DNA of 64,000 nucleotides from Mytilinidion resinicola (Eukaryota; Ascomycota; Dothideomycetes; Mytilinidiales; Mytilinidiaceae): NCBI RefSeq assembly GCF_010093595.1, contig NW_022985443.1, positions 1,016,928 to 1,080,927 on the forward strand. Reading direction: 5' to 3'. This document shows, piece by piece, positions 10,130 to 18,517 of the stretch (position 1 is the first letter of the stretch; every line of letters begins with the position of its first letter). The notes beneath the pieces are model-generated. The model made no database searches and was not told where the DNA came from. It saw only the letters and a list, made by a program, of their open reading frames with translations. The position numbers and the translations under genes are program-made.

Positions 10130-11848
10130 ATGGTGAAACGCGCATATGATGAGGGCGGCCCTTCAGGACGAGCGCCCAAAGTTCCACGCCACGAATCGGT
10201 CGACCGGCTTTCACAACTCAGCGACGAACTGCTCCTCCGCATTCTATCTTTCGTTCCCACGTCGACTTTGGGCCTTTGTCAAAGGTAGGTTGCTCACATA
10301 TGTACCATATTTTCAGACACTAACATCTACAGGCTATCCCACAAGTTCCGGCGGATAGCGGGTGATTCGCAACTATGGAAGGCGGTATACTACAACCGCT
10401 TTGTACGTCCCAGAGCGTCTCGTCTACCAGGCATCAAAGACCCCAGCATGTCCTCCAATCACCTTTTTTACTCTTCGAAATTGTCCAAGTGGCTGGACGA
10501 CGAGCATCTTGTGCGGAGAGGCCAAGAGACAAACTGGAAACGGCAATATAAACTACGCCACAATTGGTCGCAAGGGAAATGTGCCGTTCGGGAGATATCT
10601 GTCACGGAGAAGCCACCGGTACCACCGCTAATAGTAAGCATGCATGAGGGAATTGTGTATACAGTGGACTCAATTGCAGGACTCCGAGCCTGGTCCTCCA
10701 AGAAGGACCGCAAGCTCATCGCCTCGGTCGAGCTTGAGACGCAAACGAACGGCAGCCCGACCTCCTTAGCAGTGGATACGCAGGAGTTGTCTATGAATCG
10801 GCACCGACTTGTGGTCGGTTTTGAGGACGGCCACTTCTCCGTTTACGAGCTTCAGGTACACACGGGCTGTTTTCTCGAACTCTATCACCACCCACAGTCA
10901 TCGAATGGCATGCTATCGGCAGTGGCGTACGCATCACCGTATCTCGTTACTATGACGGAAGGGCAACTGCTCTCGTTGTACAAGTTTCCAGAAGCAAAAA
11001 AGGACGACCTGGTGCAGGATCTGCTTGACCCACCACAATTGCTCCACTCTCTCCGGTCACATACTGTCAGCCCACCGCTGTCACTTACCATCCGGCCAGC
11101 ATCAGGCAGTATAATAGCTTCTATAGCGTACTCTGTGCCGACATACCTTTCCGGATGGTCAGTAGGCATTCAAGAGATGCGGTTGACATCCGATGGAGAG
11201 TTGATCGAATCACGACTGGCCTCCGCCGCGAACGATGACTTCCATTCTCTCGCTCGCTCAGGCCCGTTCTCCTCGCTGTCAACTCGGCCATCTTCCCCAA
11301 ATCTCGTTCCGGCTCAGGGCTCGTCTTTTGGGTCTCGGGACGCGCACGCTAAACCTACATCACTATCCTATTCTCACCCATATCTTCTGGTGTCTCATCC
11401 AGACAACACCCTTACGCTGTATCTGGTTACATCCACGTCTTCTTCACTATCGATTGGCCCCGGAAGCCGGTTATGGGGTCACACTTCCTCCGTCTCTGGG
11501 GCTCACGTTGGTGGCAGGGGTAAGGCTGTGTCTGTTAGTAACCACGGGGATGAATTACGCGTATGGGAATTGGAAGGAGGAATGGCGTCGTCGGCAACCA
11601 GGAGAAAGCTGGTCACTGGAGAGCTCAGCGTGCGACTCAGACCTGAGAATGGCGTGTCTTCTCAAAATCTGGATGCTATATCTGATGCAATTCTGCAACG
11701 AGGATTTGGCTTAGGCCTCGCCCTGGAGCATAAGATGGAGAGCATGTCGGTGACCCGTGGATGGGTGGGATTCGATGACGAAAATGTCATCGTTTTGCGG
11801 GAAAAGAGCCAAGGCAGTCAAGCGTTGGTTGTATATGATTTCACATGA
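10130..11848 (+). CDS. F-box protein with C-terminal WD40-like beta-propeller
   Basis: Two exons: 10130-10284 and 10333-11848, with a 48-bp intron (GTAGGT..CTACAG). Predicted product 556 aa. Residues about 20-70 form an F-box: 'LSQLSDELLLRILSFVPTSTL' pattern, then 'LSHKFRRIAGDSQLWKAVYYNRF'. From about residue 110 the sequence alternates blocks ending in short hydrophobic/Trp motifs ('GIVYTVDSIAGLRAW', 'LRVWELEGG'), consistent with a degenerate propeller. F-box proteins bind Skp1 and present substrates to SCF ubiquitin ligases; the propeller would be the substrate arm. The substrate cannot be inferred. The intron splits the F-box, and omitting it loses the N-terminal half. It ends at TGA 11846-11848. 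The frame is intact and base use matches the neighbours. Confidence 0.85.
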
Positions 11849-12480
11849 TCCTAGCTCCAGCAAGCATTAGATACCCCCCAGTTGAAGACTTAGCCCCAGT
11901 TGAAGACTTCTTTGTTATCGCTCACACCAGAAGCACCAAGTGAGTATGCAGTTCGCTTTCAGCGAGATCATCTTTTGAGCAAGCAATGAGACCCTACATA
12001 TGTTGAACAATATGCAGACCAAACCGCTGGGCAACCCTAGACAGTTTCTGCATGTTCCCGCTGCACTGAAATACCAAGGAAAGGAAAGGCGCATGTGGCG
12101 CGTTCAACCTCACTTTACATTTCTCAATACCTTCAAGCTTGACCACCATTAGACATTAGTCACTTGTTTGCATCTTGACATTTTTCTGCCTCTTCTAAGA
12201 GGAATTTGCTGGCATTCCAGTGGCCCCTCGTCATCAAACAAAGCCAGCGGCCTGGCGGCGACTCCCGGAGTAACCGCGGTTCGCTAGCCGCATTAGGACT
12301 AGCGCTTCCGACGGGGCACTTCTCAAAAAAACTCAAGAGCCGACTCTCAACTTTGTTACCGCCCATCGCCATCACCGCCACCGCAGTCGCCTTACAACAC
12401 TCGCTCGAGTGTGAACTGTCTGGCTAACAGCAATCAACAGTCTCTTAACTATCACTTCACCTTCAGTTCTCCCATCCCAC
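11849..12480. other. intergenic plus CNBP/Gis2 promoter and leader
   Basis: It contains a 16-bp direct repeat (CCCCAGTTGAAGACTT at 11876-11891 and 11894-11909) just past the F-box stop, then the upstream region of the zinc-knuckle gene. The 73-aa open frames near 12160-12427 have no family features and overlap the probable leader, so they are not called. Confidence 0.5.
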
Positions 12481-12556
12481 GTGAGTCCCCAGTAGACATC
12501 CGACAAAGTCGGGCGTCGCGCTTTCCTCGCGGACCGTTTTACTGACAACAATTCAG
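12481..12556 (+). other. probable 5' UTR intron of the CNBP/Gis2 gene
   Basis: A GTGAGT donor at 12481 and an AATTCAG acceptor ending at 12556 frame a 76-bp segment just 14 bp before the start codon. A leader intron is common in highly expressed fungal genes. Inferred from splice signals only. Confidence 0.55.
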
Positions 12557-12570
12557 GAACTACCTACAGC

Positions 12571-13589
12571 ATGGACTTCAACGCCGGTGCTGCCCCAGGT
12601 GGAGGACGCGGTTGCTACAACTGTACGTACTGACCGCCCTCGATTTTCTCGCATTGTGCTTTGCCCGCCCTCTTCTCGCGAGACATTCGATCGACTATGA
12701 TCTTCATTTGCCCTCAAAGTCATGTATCACGCACCCAACCTTCGATTCAGCGTCCCCCTTGTCAATCTCGACTCAACCCCATGTTCACCGTCTGTTTCGC
12801 CTCGAGCTTGTCTCCCAGTCAGCGGCCTGGAGAAAATGCCACTTCGAGAACCTTTGTTGTATGCACGGCATATCAAAGGCCTCGAGGTTCCATGGACTCT
12901 TGCTTACTCGCGCTTGTTTATTGTACCTCGCTGAAGCTTTGTTGCAATTACACATTGTGGTGGGCAATACTAATGGTGTTAAGGCGGTGACACTACCCAC
13001 CAAGCGCGCGACTGCCCGTCCAAGGGAAACCCCACTTGTTACAACTGTGGCGAGAAGGGCCACCTGAGCCGCGAGTGTACCCAGCCGCAGGCCGAGAAAA
13101 CCTGCTACCGATGCGGCCAAACCGGCCACGTCTCGCGTGACTGCCCGACCGAAGCGGCCCCTGGAGGCTTCGGAGGAGGAGCGGGAAGCTCCGGTCAAGA
13201 ATGCTACAAGTGCGGTAAAGTCGGTCACATCGCCCGTTCGTGCACTCAGAATGGCGGCGGTAGCTACGGCGGAGCCCCAGGCGGATACGGCGGAGGAGGA
13301 TATGGCGGTGGAGCCGGTGGCTACGGCGGAGGACAGCGACAGACGACCTGCTACTCTTGCGGTGGCTACGGCCACATGTCTCGCGACTGCACCCAAGGCC
13401 AGAAGTGCTACAACTGTAAGCCCACACGTCACACTTTCAAATCAAATCAGCTTGCTAACGTTGAATCACAAATCCATAGGCGGCGAAGTCGGTCATCTCA
13501 GTCGCGACTGCCCATCCGAGACCTCCAATGAGCGCGTCTGCTACAAGTGCAAGCAGCCGGGCCACGTCCAGGCTTCATGCCCCAACTAA
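12571..13589 (+). CDS. GIS2: CCHC zinc-knuckle nucleic-acid-binding protein (CNBP/Gis2/Byr3 type)
   Basis: Three exons: 12571-12622, 12984-13415 and 13480-13589; introns of 361 bp and 64 bp; product 197 aa. There are seven C-x2-C-x4-H-x4-C knuckles: [84 protein letters not shown] and [15 protein letters not shown] Gly/Tyr-rich, RGG-like linker lies between the fourth and fifth. Seven knuckles match yeast Gis2 and vertebrate CNBP, which bind single-stranded nucleic acid and ribosome-associated mRNA in the cytoplasm and act in translation control. Both introns interrupt the second Cys codon of a CYNC motif at the same phase (T|GC), which fixes the exon ends. It is intact, and long antisense frames across it are shadows of the Gly-rich codons. 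Confidence 0.93.
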
Positions 13590-14798
13590 ACTCTCCACCA
13601 CTCGCTTCGCCTACGATCGCCTGCCAAACTCTCGATACACCGGAAGACTCGTTTTCGCCGACAAAATCCTCTCAACCCTTTCGAGCCGCGGCCAGTCGAT
13701 GTTCGTTAAGCGCCTAATTTCTTTTCTTGTATCATGATTGCTCTTGTTCGCTCGGTGCCACCAGCATGTGGGCCGATTTTTGCACTGGATGTCCAATCCT
13801 GGAAGGATCCAAAAAGCACTTTTTGTCAGACAAGTTGGAAAACCAAGTTGTGTTAGCTTGGAAGGAAGCGACACTGTTCACTTGGGCTTTTTTGCATCGG
13901 ACTTTGGAGTCGGTAACGGCAGTCACGAAAATTCAATGAGTCATGGCATTCTGGTGTGATGAATGAGTTCCCGCTTGATGATGTTCCTCGGGACGATGTG
14001 TACGATAACTGAGCAGGACGGAATGTACAATACTCAGAATCAGACAACTTTCCGTTCGATACGTGTATCCATGGGGGGGGAGTGAGGCGAGCGCGAAGCT
14101 GAATGTCCTGTCAAGTCTCATGATATCATTTCCCGACACCGCTACTATCAGTCGTTGACACCTGTTTTTTCGGATTCCGTCTTCCTCCGCCGCAGTTCCC
14201 CACCTCAATATCAAGACGTCTCGGAGCTAATGCGGCATTAACTCTTTTAGGCATGTCCCAATCAACCCGATCTACAACAGTCGCTCTTCATACCGTCATT
14301 TTCCTGGTCACCAGCCCAGCGTACGGCCCTCGGGCTTCCACACCGGCTGGTGTTACCTGCCACTCTGCCATCGGCTAGATTGGCCCCAACCCCGCGTGTG
14401 CAGCCGCCCCGTCGGCGTCCCATCCGATGATGTACGAACGAGACTGTGTGAGGCTATTATGTGAGGCTAGCGGGGTGCGCGTTAACGTTGTGAAGAGTAC
14501 TGGCGAAGATGCGACAATTCGAATGGATATATTACGGCAGGCTGAGAGGTCGGTATCGTGAGTTTGTCGGAGAGGGAACTTCGGCTTGCAGATGCAGGAT
14601 GTTGGATGCGGTCTGGGGTGGACGGCAATGTCGATCGTGGGGATTATGGAGCTAGGCACAAGATGCTGAGATGCTAATGCTCCAGTAGTGACTAGTAGTA
14701 AGTACTATTTTCGCATTGGTTCATTTCACTGATCAGGCCTGCTGTTCCGTTTGGATCGTACCGTATTCTACTTACTAAGACTACACTGTTTTCCAGCT
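13590..14798. other. intergenic region
   Basis: It begins with the CNBP 3' UTR. Several 60-95-aa frames occur on both strands but none has a recognisable domain, signal peptide or consistent splice structure. Nothing else is called. Confidence 0.5.
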
Positions 14799-14927
14799 AT
14801 GCATTGCCAGTATTCAGCCCTCTTCACGGACTCAATCGCCCTGTCGACATTCCTCCTCCTCGGCCACATCTTCTCCATGCTCATGCCATTGGCATGGATA
14901 TATAACCGCATCCAGCGCTTCTGGTGA
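14799..14927 (+). CDS. possible small membrane-protein exon (hypothetical)
   Basis: A 42-aa frame 'MHCQYSALFTDSIALSTFLLLG...' has one strong hydrophobic helix (about residues 12-33) followed by a basic tail, ending at TGA. It is directly preceded by TTTTCCAG, a good splice acceptor, so it might be the last exon of a small gene whose first exon I cannot place. Equally it may be chance. No family recognised. Confidence 0.22.
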   Translation: MHCQYSALFTDSIALSTFLLLGHIFSMLMPLAWIYNRIQRFW

Positions 14928-15129
14928 AGACCCGTCCATCATATCCTGTCTTCTAGCCATAGACACTCACTTTTCTATGACCAGCCATTCAAAGAAGAAC
15001 TCCTGAGGTAATAACATGATCTGCGTCGATCGTTGGGAGCTATACTTTTGGGATCCACGTTCTTTGCCCAGCAGAAGAAGATGGACGTTGTCAATGGCGA
15101 GTCGTAATCGAGCCATTTACACACTCTGG

Positions 15130-15746
15130 TCAAGACACTCGCGTTTGGGATACATATGGTATTATTCCAGTTGTATTCCAGATCCGAAATAATCTTCTTG
15201 CGTAAGTTCTTGCAATCGTACCTTTGTAGGTTGTTGCAAAGACGTATGCATCGAACAGCTCATCGAAAGCTTCGTTGAATCCTGGAAGGTTGGTGTCGTT
15301 GCCTGCATGCGGCCCTTCGTCTGCGCTACGCTTGCGTTTCAGGCCTCTTTCGGTCCTGGCTCTGCTACGTGCCGCTCTGAACGTCGGTATGTGGCAGAGA
15401 ATCGACGAATCATTAAAATCCCACCGAAGCCACATATCGATAATCTCGAATGCCCGGACGCTTAATCGTTCAGAGTTACGACGCCGTCGGAGGACGTGTT
15501 CTCTGGAGCTTCAAAGAGTCTTCGGAACGTTGATGACGGTCCCCATACATCGTATAGTGCGTTCCTGGAGACCTGAAACGTCTGTTTCTCTTCGCCTTCA
15601 GATCCGACCTTGCATATCGCGTAGTCATCTGACTTCCAACTACCGGACATCAGGGGAGCTCGAAAACAAGAAATTACGGCGATGGAATACTTACCGGTCT
15701 AGCTCAGGTGGACCCTGAGACTCCCCGGCGCTGGCGGTAAGGACAT
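15130..15746 (-). pseudogene. BTB/POZ domain protein, broken (BTB-2)
   Basis: From ATG 15744-15746 a short exon ('MSLPPAPGSLRVHLS') hits TAG at 15699-15701. A GTAAGT..GTAG intron (15640-15694, 55 bp) then leads to 'KSDDYAICKVGSEGEEKQTFQVSRNALYDV', the start of a BTB fold, and 'FRRLFEAPEN...GVVTLND', the 'F.xxF.E....VxL.D' BTB segment. The frame ends at about 15462. One base off, it resumes with 'AFEIIDMWLRW', the next BTB helix, and runs to 15130 with 'LFDAYVFATTY'. One stop (CAG to TAG would fit RIP) plus one frameshift make it a pseudogene. BTB proteins typically mediate dimerisation or cullin-3 binding. Confidence 0.65.
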
Positions 15747-16287
15747 CTTGACTTTGGACGCGCTGTTTTGGTGTTGTGCTCTGGATGATCCACCAAGAGC
15801 AGTCTCCAACCTACAATCTAGGTTTGAGATACGCTTGCGAGAGCGCACCTTGTGGGAAGCATCCAAAATATATTCACCCCGAGTTTGCCACTTCAAAGCA
15901 GTTCCGGAAGCGTCAAGCGGGTATTAAAGCTTGCAGCACTTTCTGACATCAAACTGATTGATTTTTCAATCTCATCAGTAGTCTTTGCGAACTCGTCACG
16001 TAGAGCGTTTAGACATACAACGCTCTGGAAACTGAAATAACGATATTGCAGGCATCTCTTCATCCAACCAGAAGACGAATGTATTTCAAGGCGTTTCAAA
16101 GACCAGCTTCACAACCAACAAAGGCCGCCATCATCTATCAAGAGCCTTCTGCGGCGGATCAATAGCTTCGGAATGACTGTACCCAACGGCTCACTCGCTC
16201 CTCTAGTGGAAGCCGTCTTACTTGACATTACTGTTCCAGTTCTCCATATCTTTCTCGTTCCTCTTCATTCTCGCTCTAATAGACATA
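15747..16287. other. unassigned DNA between two BTB remnants
   Basis: A 68-aa minus frame (15893-16099) contains an amphipathic, coiled-coil-like stretch ('LRDEFAKTTDEIEKSISLMSE') but no recognisable domain or start context. It may belong to a third decayed gene. Confidence 0.35.
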
Positions 16288-17219
16288 CTAGTTAGGCGCC
16301 CAGCTTCTGACAATGTCATGTTCTGGTCGATACCCAGTTCGCCGTCCCCAGTGCCCGTCCTCGTCCTTATGTCGCTCGAACTTGAAGTCCCCCTCGATGA
16401 AATACTTCTCCCGCTTTTGCCGACATTCCTCGATCAATCTTTTGCCCACTTCACCAGATTTCTCATGTTCGTGATAGTAGCAGTTCTCAAAGAAAACAGG
16501 ATAATGTTCAGGCATACCATGCCAATCCATGGCTTTCAGTCTGGCCTCGGAACCTTTCTGAAACGCCTTAACTATCTCGACCAACATGTCCGGCGCTAGC
16601 TTGCCTAAAGCTGAGACTTCCCTAGGTCGTAACCCTCATCGACGGCTGCCTAGCCATATCTCCATGTCATGTATGCCAGAAGAGCCTTGACGAAAGGTGA
16701 GTCAGAATGGAGACGATCATGGCGTATTTCGAGGAGTAACGGGACCTCGAACCCTAGGGTGGCAGTCCAAGAACGCCTCTCCAATTTTTGAACGATAGCC
16801 TCGCGCAGATCCGGTACATCTGTGAAATCAGCGAAAATGTACAAATCGCGAAGCTTCATGATATCCTCTTGGCGTTGGTTTATGATAGCATCTGCCCACT
16901 CCCGGTACATTTTTGTGTTCTCTAATTTGTCTTCCTCTAATTCGTCTTCTTCTACTTTATCAATGTCCTTAGTATTATCACCTTCACTGCCTTCACAAGA
17001 CGCGATACTGCCATCATTCTCGCTTTCGTCTTCTTGTTCTTCCGGCGAAATGAGCAGCATTCCAGTCTCCAACCAAGCCGTGAAGAGCTCAATGGTTTCC
17101 ACACTTTCATCTTCAAGAGGAAGAACAACGCCGGTCTTTGACTCCCTGAAAGGTCCGGTCAAAGTGTTTTTATAATACTTGGATTTGGCGATAAGACGAT
17201 CTATCGGAACTACTCAGGT
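16288..17219 (-). pseudogene. BTB/POZ domain protein, truncated by copia insertion (BTB-1)
   Basis: Reading leftward from about 17210: 'VVPIDRLIAKSKYYKN', 'LTGPFRESKTGVVLPLEDES' and 'IELFTAWLETG' form the central and C-terminal part of a BTB domain. An acidic insert (Glu/Asp-rich, about 17060-16930) and the usual BTB C-terminal helices ('LRDLYIFADFTDVPDLREAIV', 'FVKALLAYMTWRYG') follow. A TAG (16650-16652) then interrupts it; after a frame change the coding sense continues (16288-16620, 'LAPDMLVEIVKAFQKG'). The N-terminal half of the BTB domain is absent: the frame meets an in-frame TGA and then the 3' LTR of the copia element at about 17220. The retrotransposon therefore appears to have landed in this gene; the missing part should lie beyond the window's left edge. 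Confidence 0.75.
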
Positions 17220-17430
17220 TGCAAATTGACGTGAACTCTGTCTTATTTCGGGGGCCCGAAGGCCAAACTATATACTACGTAGGAAGTGACTGTACGCGTA
17301 GGCAGAAGCACTAATTAGAGACAGCAGTAGGCACGGTAGGCACGGTAGGCCACCGTACCCCAACCCCTCTCTGTAGAAGTTGTAACTGGCTAGGCATGTA
17401 GGCAGCTACTATGCCAGCAACTCCAAGTCA
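17220..17430 (-). repeat. 3' LTR of the copia element
   Basis: A polypurine tract (AGTTGGGGGG on the minus strand, about 17431-17440) sits just after the pol stop and is followed by TGACTTGGAG, a canonical LTR start (17430). The far edge is uncertain: ...GTCA at 17227 pairs with the TGAC start, or ...TTTGCA at 17220. Length 204-211 bp. A GGCACGGTA short tandem repeat is inside (about 17330-17350). The other LTR is outside the window, so identity cannot be checked. Confidence 0.6.
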
Positions 17431-17511
17431 CCCCCCAACTTCGGAAGAGAGATGAGACTGTAGAAGTGCATGAGATATAGGAAATCTTGGCAATTTGTGG
17501 TGTTTGTAGGG

Positions 17512-18509
17512 CTATTTGTCGCCGTCGGATTCATTGGCCGTGGTGCCCTGGCCGATGCGATCGAATATATCAACGAGGTTGAGCTGTCGAACGAAATTCT
17601 CGTGTTTCTGTCGAGATAGGACCTTTGTAAAGCCGTCTGCTATCATACGTTCGGATGCAATCCATTCAATTTGTACGTTGCCGGCTTGTACTTCTTGGCG
17701 TAGCCAGTGGCTGTGTATATCAACGTGCTTAAGGCTAGTAGTAAGCTTGCTGCCGGCCGTTGTAAGTAGCCGGATGGTTTGCTGGTTATCGCACAGCACG
17801 GAAATGGCCTGGTTGCCCTCTAGGGCTAGATCTAGGTGTACAAATAGGCGTTGCCACCACATGAATTCCGACACAGCTGCCGATATAGCTGTAAGCTCTG
17901 CATCGGTGGAGGACTTCGTCACGTGCGTTTGTTTGGTGGCCTTCCAATCGACAGGGCCACCAAAAAGCTTCAGGATATATCCTTGTGAGCTTCGGCGTGT
18001 AGCAACATCGTCGGCAAAGCTGGCATCGCTGGCTCGTACAAGCATTTGATCGGTGTTGATCGTGGAGGCAGAATACTGCAGTGCATATCCCCTTGTTTGA
18101 TAGAGATAGGCAAGTGCTCGGTCAGCAGCATGGTGGTGAGCGGGCGACGGGTTCCTGGCAAATTCGGCCAGCCGTGAGGTTGTACGGGCTATATCCGGCC
18201 GTGTATTAATAGCTGCATAGAGCAATGACCCTATTTTCTGTTGATAGCCGTGGATAGAGGATGCACTGGCTGCTGCGGCTTCATAGGGAATAAGGCCATC
18301 TGTGGCCATCGGCGTATACACACGGAGGGCCTCCTTCTGCCGGAATTTGCCTGCAATTTTGTCGATATACAAATCCTGGCAAAGCCACAGTTGGCCGGCG
18401 GCTCGGTCACGGAGTATACGAATGCCTAGGAACCAGGAGGCTTCCCCTAGATCTTTCATCTCATACCGAGCTATCAGGGCATGTTTGAAATTGGCCAATT
18501 TATCGCCGT
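17512..18509 (-). pseudogene. copia reverse transcriptase C-terminal half and RNase H
   Basis: An uninterrupted frame of about 330 aa starts just inside the hAT junction. 'YEMKDLGEASWFLGIRI' follows the YMDD box in intact copia RTs. Then 'KIGSLLYAAINTRPDI' and the RNase H acidic residues in 'DASFADD', 'SSTDAELTAISAA' and 'CDNQQTIRL' follow. It ends '..NESDGDK' at TAG 17512-17514, next to the polypurine tract. It has no start codon of its own and is a fragment, but it is far less damaged than the 5' part. Confidence 0.9.
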
Positions 18510-18517
18510 GTTGTGGC
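18510..18517 (-). repeat. hAT target-site duplication A, second copy
   Basis: GTTGTGGC on plus, GCCACAAC on minus; it adjoins hAT copy 2 and is identical to 2345-2352. Confidence 0.93.

Larger units (their letters stand above)
17220..18517 (-). mobile_element. Ty1/copia retrotransposon, 3' part (separated from 5' part by inversion)
   Basis: This minus-strand segment holds the second half of copia RT, the connection domain, RNase H, polypurine tract and 3' LTR. It is the missing continuation of the element at 1-2352. Its upstream edge is the duplication GCCACAAC (18510-18517), the same 8-mer that ends the 5' part at 2345-2352. Orientation is opposite because the intervening 13.24 kb is inverted. 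Confidence 0.93.

Noticed and set aside
12785..13432. Minus-strand frames of 215 and 144 aa over GIS2
   Set aside because: Antisense to the Gly/Cys-rich GIS2 exon; no domain and incompatible with its splice sites.
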